The notes under the pieces were generated by a model that ran no database searches, was not told the DNA's origin, and saw nothing but the letters and a program-made list of their open reading frames with translations. A stretch of 6,369 nt of DNA from an uncultured Armatimonadota bacterium (GTDB lineage: Bacteria; Armatimonadota; Armatimonadia; Armatimonadales; Armatimonadaceae): NCBI GenBank assembly GCA_903915615.1, contig CAIWTR010000661.1, forward strand, positions 1 to 6,369. The letters run 5' to 3'. The translations under genes were made by a program, and so were the position numbers. Of this stretch, positions 1 to 6,369 are shown piece after piece. Positions within the stretch are counted from its first letter, which is position 1; every line of letters starts with the position of its first letter.

Positions 1-1160
1 GCATCCCGGGCTTGTGTCAGCCGCTCACGCAGGCGGGCATCGGTGACCTCACCGGGGAAACAGCCATCCGGGATCCAGTTCGCACCGCGGATAAACACAT
101 CCCGGCCATTAACGCGGAAAGCAAATCCCGCACCTTCGCCATCTTCATCTGGTTGTTGAATTACAGCAATCTCGCGGTAACCCACTGACTTTCCTAGGTG
201 GTCAACGAAAATTCGGTCCATTCCAACCGAGTCGTATGTCCACAAACGGAGGTTTAGCAGATAACGACGCTGCTTACCGAGACCATTGATGTTCCAGCGC
301 TCGACTTCCTGATGGCGGATGACGGGCAGCTTGACTTTGTGTACACCCGCGACTTGTGGAATAGGGGCATCGGGTGTGTTGTCGCCCATCGCATACAGAG
401 CGACCCCAGCCGTCATCGGAACTGACTCATCGTAGACGGCGACGGTCAGCGTGATGGCGATATCCACTGTGTTTGCGCTTGTGAAGGTGTAGTCTTGTTC
501 CCAGTCTATAAACTCGGCAACAGGGACTGTGGTGAGGGTGACGTTTCCTCCGATACCGCAGCTTACAAGCGCTGGGCCCCAGTCCCAGCCAAACATGTAT
601 TGCGGCTTGCGGACGAAAGCGCGTGGAGAAAAGTTGAAGTAGTGGAGCTGACCACGCTCCGATGTGCCATCCCCGAGGTACGCATCGGAGAGCGCTTGAC
701 CCTTGACCAGCGCGGATGAAAACTCAATACGAATCTCATTATTGCCAGCGATAAGGGCATCGGAGACATCAAACCGCTGTGGGATAAATGCATTGTCAGC
801 TGTTCCCACAAACTGACCATTGACATACACGGTCGCAAATGTATCCAGACATTCAAAGCACAAAAACTGACGCCCGCGGCCCCGTGCATTTAGCTCATCG
901 AGGGTTACATCGATGTCACATTTGTAAGTCCAATCGGCTTCATCCACCCACGCACAGCCTTTTTCGCTGAGGCGGTAGTGAGGATCTTGGATAACACCCG
1001 CAGAGACCAACGCACCGTGGACGTAGCCGGGAACGGTCGCGGGGTACCACTCAGATTCACCCGTAGTCAGGGAAATCAGGTCAATCGGGCCCGCGTGGCG
1101 CTGGGCGACTTGCCATCCGGTAGCGATGGTGCGACGTGTCACGGAGAGATATTCAGACAT
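1..1160 (-). CDS. Beta-mannosidase, glycoside hydrolase family 2 (N-terminal part, cut by left window edge)
   Basis: The minus-strand frame is open from ATG 1160-1158 to the left edge, giving 386 codons. By family it should remove terminal beta-mannose from the non-reducing end of manno-oligosaccharides or glycan cores. Family signatures are VPGYVHGALVSAGVIQDPHY (residues 43-62), WVDEADWTYK (71-80), the sugar-binding-like beta-sandwich stretch ATVYVNGQFVGTADNAF (109-125), and FVRKPQYMFGWDWGPAL (182-198). The WDW loop (192-194) is typical of GH2 beta-mannosidases rather than beta-galactosidases. The Ig-like domain follows, and FIRGANWIPDGCF (356-368) marks entry into the catalytic barrel. Both catalytic glutamates lie in the missing part; relatives are roughly 800-900 residues, so a little under half is present. 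No signal peptide is seen, suggesting a cytoplasmic enzyme acting on imported oligosaccharides. An in-frame stop (1194-1196) with no other ATG, GTG or TTG codon fixes the start. It is divergent from leuB. No Shine-Dalgarno is visible. Activity is inferred from family. Confidence 0.9.
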   Translation of the reverse strand, partial: MSEYLSVTRRTIATGWQVAQRHAGPIDLISLTTGESEWYPATVPGYVHGALVSAGVIQDPHYRLSEKGCAWVDEADWTYKCDIDVTLDELNARGRGRQFLCFECLDTFATVYVNGQFVGTADNAFIPQRFDVSDALIAGNNEIRIEFSSALVKGQALSDAYLGDGTSERGQLHYFNFSPRAFVRKPQYMFGWDWGPALVSCGIGGNVTLTTVPVAEFIDWEQDYTFTSANTVDIAITLTVAVYDESVPMTAGVALYAMGDNTPDAPIPQVAGVHKVKLPVIRHQEVERWNINGLGKQRRYLLNLRLWTYDSVGMDRIFVDHLGKSVGYREIAVIQQPDEDGEGAGFAFRVNGRDVFIRGANWIPDGCFPGEVTDARLRERLTQARD

Positions 1161-1167
1161 ATGGCAT

Positions 1168-1173
1168 ATTCTA
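1168..1173 (-). promoter_or_regulatory. Possible -10 element (TAGAAT) of a leaderless beta-mannosidase transcript
   Basis: On the minus strand TAGAAT ends 7 bases before the beta-mannosidase ATG. It fits the TANNNT -10 consensus, and at this distance transcription would begin at or next to the start codon. No Shine-Dalgarno sequence and no clear -35 box are present. The call rests on spacing and on the same hexamer occurring before dnaE. A short motif like this can arise by chance. Confidence 0.4.
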
Positions 1174-1228
1174 CTACTGCAGGCTGGCTGGATTTAGGCG
1201 TAGCATAGCGACACAAGCGTTCGTTTTT

Positions 1229-1233
1229 AAGGA
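1229..1233 (+). promoter_or_regulatory. Shine-Dalgarno sequence of leuB (AAGGA)
   Basis: AAGGA lies 12 bases before the leuB ATG, a slightly long spacing. An in-frame TAA at 1228-1230 overlaps it, so translation cannot start further upstream in this frame. A TAGCAT at 1201-1206 could be the -10 element of the leuB promoter, which would give a leader of about 30 bases, but no -35 box supports it. Confidence 0.55.
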
Positions 1234-1245
1234 ATTTGTAAGCAG

Positions 1246-2301
1246 ATGGCAAAAGTAGCAGTGCTGGCCGGAGACGGAATCGGGCCAGAAATCGTCCGTG
1301 AGGCAGTATCGATCCTGCACCTCGTCGCACCGGATATCGAGACACAGGAAGCCCTCGTTGGCGGGATTGCCTATGATGCGACCGGACATCCCCTGCCACC
1401 GGAGACACTTGCTCTCTGCCGCGAATCCGATGCAATCCTTCTGGGAGCGGTTGGGGGCCCGAAATGGGATGTCATCCCTGACCCGGATCTCCGTCCTGAG
1501 CGCGGTGCACTCCTCCCGCTACGAAAGCACCTTGGTCTCTACGCAAATCTCCGCCCGGCAATCCTGCACAAGGCGCTTGCGGATGCCAGCGCGCTAAAGC
1601 CATCGCTGGTCGGGGATGGCCTTGATGTTCTCGTTGTCCGCGAACTCACCGGTGGCGTCTACTTTGGGCAGCCTAAGTCGAACGACGGCAACCGAGCCAT
1701 CGACACAATGGTCTATACCAAGGAAGAAATCGTACGTATCGCGCACGTTGGCTTTCAGGCGGCACAAAAGCGTGGAAAGCGCCTCTGCTCGGTTGACAAG
1801 CAAAATGTTCTCATGACGTCCGTTCTTTGGCGCGACACCGTGAATGAAGTTGCCAAGGACTACCCGGATGTCGAGCTGACTCACATGCTTGTCGACAACT
1901 GCGCGATGCAGCTAGTCCGGAATCCAAAGCAGTTTGATGTCATCGTCACCGAGAATCTCTTTGGAGATGTCCTTTCAGACGAGGCTGCGATGATCACCGG
2001 GTCGCTCGGGATGCTGCCAAGTGCATCTCTTGGGACGGGAACCTTTGGTCTCTACGAACCTATACATGGATCTGCACCAGATATTGCCGGAAAGGGCATC
2101 GCAAACCCGCTGGCGACCATCCTCTCAGTCGCTCTAATGCTCCGCTACAGCTTTGGCCGTGAAGATGCCGCACAGCGCATCGAGGCCGCGGTCGGCAAGG
2201 TCCTCGAAGCTGGATTGCGAACGCCTGACATTGCTAGTGTCGGTGAGGCGACAGTGGGAACAATCGAGATGGCAGCTGCCGTTCGTGCCGCACTTGTGTA
2301 G
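1246..2301 (+). CDS. leuB: 3-isopropylmalate dehydrogenase
   Basis: Complete 351-residue protein, normal length for the family. It catalyses NAD-dependent oxidation and decarboxylation of 3-isopropylmalate to 2-oxoisocaproate, the third step of leucine synthesis, as a cytoplasmic homodimer needing Mg2+ or Mn2+. Visible motifs are GDGIGPEI (9-16), RELTGGVYFG (132-141) and the signature region from DNCAMQLV to GSLGMLPSASLG (217-263). Substrate and metal residues known from the Thermus enzyme are all present: R93, R103, R132, Y139, K185, D217, D241 and D245. HGSAPDIAGKG (274-284) keeps the aspartate (D279) that selects NAD over NADP, which with RELTGG argues against isocitrate dehydrogenase. An in-frame stop at 1228-1230 makes ATG 1246 the natural start. 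It is divergent from the beta-mannosidase and 60 bases ahead of dnaE. No leuA, leuC or leuD is in view. A role on a related 2-hydroxyacid (malate or tartrate) cannot be wholly excluded. Confidence 0.95.
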   Translation: MAKVAVLAGDGIGPEIVREAVSILHLVAPDIETQEALVGGIAYDATGHPLPPETLALCRESDAILLGAVGGPKWDVIPDPDLRPERGALLPLRKHLGLYANLRPAILHKALADASALKPSLVGDGLDVLVVRELTGGVYFGQPKSNDGNRAIDTMVYTKEEIVRIAHVGFQAAQKRGKRLCSVDKQNVLMTSVLWRDTVNEVAKDYPDVELTHMLVDNCAMQLVRNPKQFDVIVTENLFGDVLSDEAAMITGSLGMLPSASLGTGTFGLYEPIHGSAPDIAGKGIANPLATILSVALMLRYSFGREDAAQRIEAAVGKVLEAGLRTPDIASVGEATVGTIEMAAAVRAALV

Positions 2302-2346
2302 CACAAACCACAGCTAATTTTCACAGAGGGGTGGAATGCAAACCGA

Positions 2347-2352
2347 TAGAAT
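2347..2352 (+). promoter_or_regulatory. Possible -10 element (TAGAAT) just ahead of dnaE
   Basis: TAGAAT ends 9 bases before the dnaE ATG, which would put a transcription start 2-3 bases from the start codon. The bases between hold at best a poor ribosome site (CGGA, 4 bases from the ATG). The best -35-like string, TTCACA at 2320-2325, is 21 bases away, too far for a standard sigma-70 promoter. The TAG of this hexamer is also an in-frame stop that fixes the dnaE start. Confidence 0.4.
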
Positions 2353-2361
2353 GCGGATTGT

Positions 2362-5300
2362 ATGGCCACCCCATTTGTACACCTGCATAACCACTCCGAG
2401 TTCTCATTCCTTGATGGTGCATCCAAGATCAAGGAGATGGCTAAGATCGCCGTCGAGATGGAAATGCCTGCGATTGCGCTTACCGATCACGGAACGATGT
2501 ACGGGGCATTTGAGTTCTATGAAGCGTGTAAAGCCGTCGGAGTTCAGCCGATTGTTGGCTGCGAGCTCTACGTCGCGACACGTGGACGGCGCGACCGTGA
2601 TCCGAAGCGGGATGGTAACCATCACCTTGTAGCCCTCGCCAAGAATGAAACCGGCTACCGAAACCTCATGAAGCTTGCGACGAAGGCAAGCCTTGAGGGG
2701 ATGTACTACAAGCCGCGTGTTGATAAAGAGCTGCTTGCCGAGCACGCCGAAGGTCTTGTCATCTGCTCCGCCTGTATGGGCGGTGAGCTTGCACAATCCG
2801 TCATCCAGAAAAAGGGCCATGAAGAGACCAAGCGTGTTGCGGCCTGGTACCGCGAGGTCTTCGGGGATGACTTTTACTTAGAGATTCAAGGCCACGGGGC
2901 GCAGGGTCAACAGGAAGTCAACGAGGAAGTCATTCGCGCTGCCCGTGCGCTGAACATTCCTCTGGTCGCTACAAATGATGCGCACTACTTGCGTGCGGCA
3001 GATGCCAGCGCGCACGACATTCTTCTGTGTATCCAGACATCCACAACGATTAGCGACCCAAAGCGGATGCGCTACGAGCCACGTGAGTTCTACCTCAAGA
3101 CCCACGATGAGATGTTTGGCGTTTTCGAACACTTGGCTCCGGATGCGGTTGAAAATACGCTTGCCGTAGCGGAAAAGTGCAAGCTTGAAATCGAAGTCGG
3201 TCGGGCACCGATGCCGGCAATTCCGCTCCCGGATGGCCACTCTGACCACTCCTATCTCACGGTTCTCTGCTGGGAAGGGTTGGAGCGACGTATCAAAAAT
3301 GTCAGTGATACACACCGCGACCGCCTGAAGTACGAGCTGGAAATCATCGAGAAAACCGGCTTTTCACGCTACTTCCTTATCGTTCGCGACATCGCACAAT
3401 ACGCACGCGGAAGCAAAATTTACTTCGGTGTCCGAGGCTCTGCGGCAGGCTCGCTCGCGTCGTTTTGTATTGGTATCACCGACCTCGACCCAATCGAATA
3501 CAACCTCACCTTCGAGCGCTTCCTAAACCCCGAGCGCGTCACGATGCCCGATATCGATATGGACTTCGAGGACACACGACGCTCGGATGTCATAAAGCAC
3601 GTCGCTGAGAAGTATGGCGAAGAAAACGTTGGCTTCATTTCAACGTTCGGAACGCTTGGGGCAAAGGCTGCAATTCGCGATGTCTGCCGGGCGATGGGCC
3701 TGCCGCTGTCCGAGACCGACCGTATCGCGAAAATGATTCCCAAGATGCCTCTCGGGTTGTCTATCCAGCAATCCATGGATGGCTATCCCGCAAAGGACTA
3801 CTCGGGAAATCCTGAAATGAAGCGGGAATACGAGACCAACCCAATGGTCCGTGAAGTCATCGATACCGCAAAATCCATTGAGGGCCTGACAAGAAACTCA
3901 TCGATTCACGCAGCGGGCATCATGATCTCCGACGTGCCGCTCGTCGAATACACCCCGCTAGTCCGCACAAATGATGGCTCTGTCGCGACGCAGTATCCAC
4001 ACAGCTCGCTCGAGAAAATCGGTCTGCTCAAAATGGACTTCCTGGGGCTGATCAACCTCACCATTTTGGCGCGTGCGGTTGATCTGATTCATGAGACCAA
4101 AGGCGATGTCATCGATGTTTGGGATATCCCTCTAGATGCATCTGAGCCTCGAGCGCTCAAAGCGTATGACATGCTTAGCCGCGGGGAAACGACGGGTATC
4201 TTCCAGCTCGAATCCGATGGCATGCGCCGCTGGATTGTTGACCTCAAGCCTCGGAGTGTAAAAGAGCTCGCCGCGATGGTGGCGCTCTACCGCCCGGGTC
4301 CAATGGACCACATCCCGCGCTACATCCGCTCTAAGTTTGATCCAACCCAGATTCAGTACACACACCCGACGCTTGAGCCCATTCTCGGTGAAACCTATGG
4401 CGTTATCGTCTACCAGGATCAGGTTCTAAAGATCGTTCAAGCTGTCGCTGGATTCACACTTGGACAGGCTGACCTTCTGCGCCGCGCGATGGGTAAGAAG
4501 AAGAAGTCTGAAATGGACCAGCAGCGGGCGAACTTTATGAAAGGATCCGCTGAACGCGGTATTTCGGAGAAAGTCGCCGATCAGATCTTCTCGGAAATCG
4601 AGCCATTTGCCGGATACGCATTCAATGGAGCGCACGCAGCTTGTTACGCGATGGTCGCCTATCAAACGGCCTATCTCAAAGCAAACTATCCTGCTGAATA
4701 CCTCGCGGCTTACCTCGGAGCCTATGCGGATCGAACGGAAAAGATTGTCGGTGCTATCGATGAATGTGGACGCCTCGGGGTAACCGTTTTGCCCCCGGAT
4801 ATCAACACATCAAGGTCGGAATTCAGTGTTCCTGAAGATGGAAAGATTCTCTTCGGCCTGCTTGGAATCAAGAATGTCGGTAAAGCACCCGTCGATGCCA
4901 TTCTCGCTGCACGGATAAATGGGGGAGCTTTCCGCGACCTCGGTGACTTCTGTGACCGTGTCTTTGCAGAGGGCTTGACCAGTAAATCTGTCATCGAAAT
5001 GCTGATAAAGGCCGGCGCACTCAGCTGCTTGCATCCAAATCGTAAGGCGCTGCTCGAAGGCCTCGATGACTGTGTCGCGGCAGCTCAGCGCAACATTAGG
5101 GACCAGCAATCGGGACTGATGAGCCTCTTTGATGGCGACGACACACAGGATCCATCCCTTGCGGCGCAAAAACCACTCCCCACAGTGCCTGACTTTTCAC
5201 GTGGTGAGAGACTCGCCTTTGAAAAGGAGCTGCTCGGCCTCTATCTAACGGAACACCCGGTCAAGCCATTCGAACCAGAGCTCCGACGAAAGCACCGGGC

Positions 5301-5889
5301 GGTGCGTATCGAGGGCCTCACGGATGTCGCAACAGGGGCAAATGTCGTCATCGGTGGGATGGTCACAGACATCCGGCAGCGGAACACAACCAGCGGCCAG
5401 TTAATGTTGACACTGCAGCTCGAAGACACCAGTGGATCGGTTTCGGTTACCTGTTTTCCAAAGGTCACCGCAGAATACGGACGCCTCGTCCTCGTCAACT
5501 CAATCCTTGCGATCAGCGGCCGCGTCCAGCGCCGGGAACGGATCTCAAGCAGCACAAATGCGGAAGATGAAGCGAATGAAACGCCATCGCAAGCCGAAAT
5601 CATCTGTGACAGAATTGAACGTGTTGTTGAGAATGCAATGGCATCGGATGCCCGACCACGTGTCGTACATCTGAAGGTTGACAACACGTGTAAGTCTCGC
5701 CTACGGATGGTCCGGGATGTGCTCGCAAGTGCCGAAGGTGGATCACAGCTGTTGGTACACGTTCAACCAACCGAAGATCAACCTATGGTCGTGGTTACCA
5801 CGCGGTTCCTGGTGGACCCGGATGAGCAGAAGCTGGAACAGGTACGGCGGATGCTCGGTGGGGGCTACAAGCGCTGCTGGATTGAGTGA
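2362..5889 (+). CDS. dnaE: DNA polymerase III alpha subunit, DnaE1 type
   Basis: Complete 1175-residue replicative polymerase, full length for DnaE1; it is the catalytic subunit of the cytoplasmic replisome. Order: PHP domain (about 5-215) from HLHNHSEF to TNDAHY; palm, thumb and fingers (about 290-830); tandem helix-hairpin-helix region (FGLLGIKNVGKAPVDAI, 831-847); OB fold (about 990-1060); C-terminal tau-binding-like domain (about 1098-1175). Catalytic aspartates are D397 and D399 in PDIDMDF and D559 in KMDFLGL. YRPGPMDHIPRYI (643-655), YQDQVLKI (684-691) and FNGAHAACYA (754-763) are family landmarks. QSGLMSLF (916-923) matches the position of the internal beta-clamp-binding motif. All nine PHP metal ligands appear present (H9, H11, D18, H43, E68, H88, C138, D206, H208), which suggests built-in proofreading. 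No intein or frameshift is seen. The in-frame stop at 2347-2349 leaves ATG 2362 as the start. PolC is excluded: no embedded exonuclease domain and the domain order is DnaE-like. Confidence 0.98.
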   Translation: MATPFVHLHNHSEFSFLDGASKIKEMAKIAVEMEMPAIALTDHGTMYGAFEFYEACKAVGVQPIVGCELYVATRGRRDRDPKRDGNHHLVALAKNETGYRNLMKLATKASLEGMYYKPRVDKELLAEHAEGLVICSACMGGELAQSVIQKKGHEETKRVAAWYREVFGDDFYLEIQGHGAQGQQEVNEEVIRAARALNIPLVATNDAHYLRAADASAHDILLCIQTSTTISDPKRMRYEPREFYLKTHDEMFGVFEHLAPDAVENTLAVAEKCKLEIEVGRAPMPAIPLPDGHSDHSYLTVLCWEGLERRIKNVSDTHRDRLKYELEIIEKTGFSRYFLIVRDIAQYARGSKIYFGVRGSAAGSLASFCIGITDLDPIEYNLTFERFLNPERVTMPDIDMDFEDTRRSDVIKHVAEKYGEENVGFISTFGTLGAKAAIRDVCRAMGLPLSETDRIAKMIPKMPLGLSIQQSMDGYPAKDYSGNPEMKREYETNPMVREVIDTAKSIEGLTRNSSIHAAGIMISDVPLVEYTPLVRTNDGSVATQYPHSSLEKIGLLKMDFLGLINLTILARAVDLIHETKGDVIDVWDIPLDASEPRALKAYDMLSRGETTGIFQLESDGMRRWIVDLKPRSVKELAAMVALYRPGPMDHIPRYIRSKFDPTQIQYTHPTLEPILGETYGVIVYQDQVLKIVQAVAGFTLGQADLLRRAMGKKKKSEMDQQRANFMKGSAERGISEKVADQIFSEIEPFAGYAFNGAHAACYAMVAYQTAYLKANYPAEYLAAYLGAYADRTEKIVGAIDECGRLGVTVLPPDINTSRSEFSVPEDGKILFGLLGIKNVGKAPVDAILAARINGGAFRDLGDFCDRVFAEGLTSKSVIEMLIKAGALSCLHPNRKALLEGLDDCVAAAQRNIRDQQSGLMSLFDGDDTQDPSLAAQKPLPTVPDFSRGERLAFEKELLGLYLTEHPVKPFEPELRRKHRAVRIEGLTDVATGANVVIGGMVTDIRQRNTTSGQLMLTLQLEDTSGSVSVTCFPKVTAEYGRLVLVNSILAISGRVQRRERISSSTNAEDEANETPSQAEIICDRIERVVENAMASDARPRVVHLKVDNTCKSRLRMVRDVLASAEGGSQLLVHVQPTEDQPMVVVTTRFLVDPDEQKLEQVRRMLGGGYKRCWIE

Positions 5890-5920
5890 TGTCGTGGTGG
5901 GGTATCGTAAACGTCGGTAA

Positions 5921-5942
5921 GTGGTGGTCATATGACCGCCAC
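5921..5942. repeat. 22-base near-perfect palindrome between dnaE and rmlB
   Basis: Left half GTGGTGGTCAT (5921-5931) and right half ATGACCGCCAC (5932-5942) are reverse complements at 10 of 11 positions; the odd pair is a G-U wobble in RNA. In DNA it looks like an operator for a dimeric repressor. In RNA it would form a 9-base-pair stem with an AUAU loop. No T-run follows on either strand, so it is not a standard intrinsic terminator. It contains the upstream in-frame ATG (5932) and ends 3 bases before the possible rmlB ribosome site. Confidence 0.6.
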
Positions 5943-5945
5943 CAT

Positions 5946-5950
5946 GGGGA
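5946..5950 (+). promoter_or_regulatory. Possible Shine-Dalgarno (GGGGA) of rmlB
   Basis: GGGGA ends 8 bases before ATG 5959, a good spacing, and supports that codon over the in-frame ATGs at 5932 and 5944 and the GTG at 5953. The match is short, so it is suggestive only. Confidence 0.4.
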
Positions 5951-5958
5951 ATGTGAAC

Positions 5959-6369
5959 ATGGATCATTTGTTAGTCACGGGCGGCGCCGGGTTTATCGGC
6001 TCCAACTACGTCAGGATGGTGCTCCGCGAGGAACTGGCCAAAAAAGTAACCGTCCTTGATGCATTGACCTATGCGGGGAACCTTGAGAACTTAAAGGAGT
6101 TCGAAGGGGATGACCGTTTGGTCTTTGTTCATGGCAAGATTCAGGACCGCGAAGCGGTTGATACGGCGGCAAAGGATGTCGATGTCATCCTGAACTTTGC
6201 AGCCGAGAGCCACAACGACCGCGCCATTCTGGACCCGGATGCGGCTGTCCAGGCTAACTTTAATGGTGTCTGCGTGCTCCTCGATGCAGCACGCCGCTTC
6301 GGGCATCAACGGTTTTTACAGGTCTCCACGGATGAAGTCTATGGGTCGACCGATGACATGTTCCGTGAA
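5959..6369 (+). CDS. rmlB: dTDP-glucose 4,6-dehydratase, RmlB type (N-terminal part, cut by right window edge)
   Basis: 137 codons are open to the right edge; the usual length is about 320-360 residues. The family is the extended short-chain dehydrogenase group. RmlB converts dTDP-glucose to dTDP-4-keto-6-deoxyglucose with bound NAD+, the second step toward dTDP-rhamnose and other deoxysugars of surface polysaccharides. Seen here: the NAD-binding GGAGFIG (8-14) at the start of the Rossmann fold, LDALTYAGNLENL (34-46), which is typical of RmlB, NFAAESHNDRAI (79-90), and STDEVYG (123-129). T124, D125 and E126 match the catalytic Thr-Asp-Glu of RmlB. The catalytic YxxxK lies beyond the window. 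Most relatives have VDRS where this has NDRA. ATG 5959 is chosen because the protein then begins two residues before the first strand (LLVTGG) and has a GGGGA upstream; ATG 5932 would add nine residues (MTATMGNVN) and would lie inside a palindrome. It follows dnaE on the same strand by 69 bases. A related sugar-nucleotide dehydratase is possible. Confidence 0.87.
   Translation, partial: MDHLLVTGGAGFIGSNYVRMVLREELAKKVTVLDALTYAGNLENLKEFEGDDRLVFVHGKIQDREAVDTAAKDVDVILNFAAESHNDRAILDPDAAVQANFNGVCVLLDAARRFGHQRFLQVSTDEVYGSTDDMFRE

Noticed and set aside
563..889. 108-codon minus-strand reading frame within the left gene
   Set aside because: It is out of frame with the beta-mannosidase, whose uninterrupted frame covers 1-1160 with clear family motifs. 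Its own translation resembles nothing recognisable.
495..1208. Plus-strand open frames of 74 and 76 codons opposite the beta-mannosidase
   Set aside because: These are antisense shadows of a well-supported gene, with no family motifs and no ribosome site.
1139..1435. 98-codon minus-strand frame covering the leuB start and the divergent intergenic region
   Set aside because: Most of it is antisense to leuB and the rest overlaps the beta-mannosidase start. Composition is typical of an antisense shadow, rich in Arg and Ser without domain motifs.
2294..2306. Small inverted repeat TTGTG-TAG-CACAA over the leuB stop codon, followed by TTTT at 2318-2321
   Set aside because: A 5-base-pair stem that is not GC-rich, with a 3-base loop and a short T-run 11 bases away, is too weak for an intrinsic terminator.
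2878..3315. 145-codon and similar minus-strand frames inside dnaE (also at 3420-3776 and 5241-5687)
   Set aside because: Long antisense frames are expected opposite a GC-biased gene of this length. None shows family motifs, and dnaE is unbroken.
4489..4507. Lysine-rich run GKKKKSE in DnaE as a possible slippery site
   Set aside because: The AAGAAGAAGAAG stretch is a conserved part of the family (MGKKK region) and the frame continues correctly through it. There is no sign of programmed frameshifting.
5882..5908. Possible rmlB promoter TTGAGT - 15 bases - TATCGT
   Set aside because: The spacer is short, the -10 match is poor, and the -35 lies in the last dnaE codons. It is not better than chance.
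5743..5967. 74-codon minus-strand frame spanning the dnaE-rmlB gap
   Set aside because: It is antisense to the dnaE 3' end and crosses the palindrome. It has no recognisable motif and no support from context.

Overview
This window reads as ordinary, gene-dense bacterial chromosome of moderate GC (mid-50s percent by eye). It holds four protein genes, two complete and two cut by the window edges. I see no tRNA, rRNA, CRISPR array, insertion sequence or phage gene. The phylum cannot be fixed from this much sequence. The 3-isopropylmalate dehydrogenase is of the common bacterial type with the RELTGGVYFG motif, not the divergent type I recall from Mycobacterium. The DNA polymerase III alpha subunit is DnaE1-like with a complete PHP metal site. 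Free-living heterotrophs such as Armatimonadota, Chloroflexota or Deinococcota would fit, but this is a weak inference.

Layout. Positions 1-1160, minus strand: the N-terminal 386 codons of a glycoside hydrolase family 2 beta-mannosidase, running off the left edge. Positions 1161-1245: an 85-base divergent intergenic region. Positions 1246-2301, plus strand: leuB. Positions 2302-2361: a 60-base gap with no convincing terminator. Positions 2362-5889, plus strand: dnaE, full length, 1175 residues. Positions 5890-5958: a short gap carrying a 22-base near-perfect palindrome. Positions 5959 to the right edge, plus strand: the first 137 codons of an RmlB-type dTDP-glucose 4,6-dehydratase.

The genes do not form one pathway. 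They cover mannoside breakdown (beta-mannosidase), leucine synthesis (leuB, without leuA, leuC or leuD in view), chromosome replication (dnaE) and activated deoxysugar synthesis for surface glycans (rmlB). leuB, dnaE and rmlB point the same way with short gaps and could be read through together, but nothing here proves an operon.

The most interesting non-coding signals are two. The hexamer TAGAAT lies 7 and 9 bases upstream of the ATGs of the beta-mannosidase and dnaE, neither of which has a Shine-Dalgarno sequence; this is the layout of leaderless transcripts. The other is the palindrome just ahead of rmlB. No clear undescribed system is visible.
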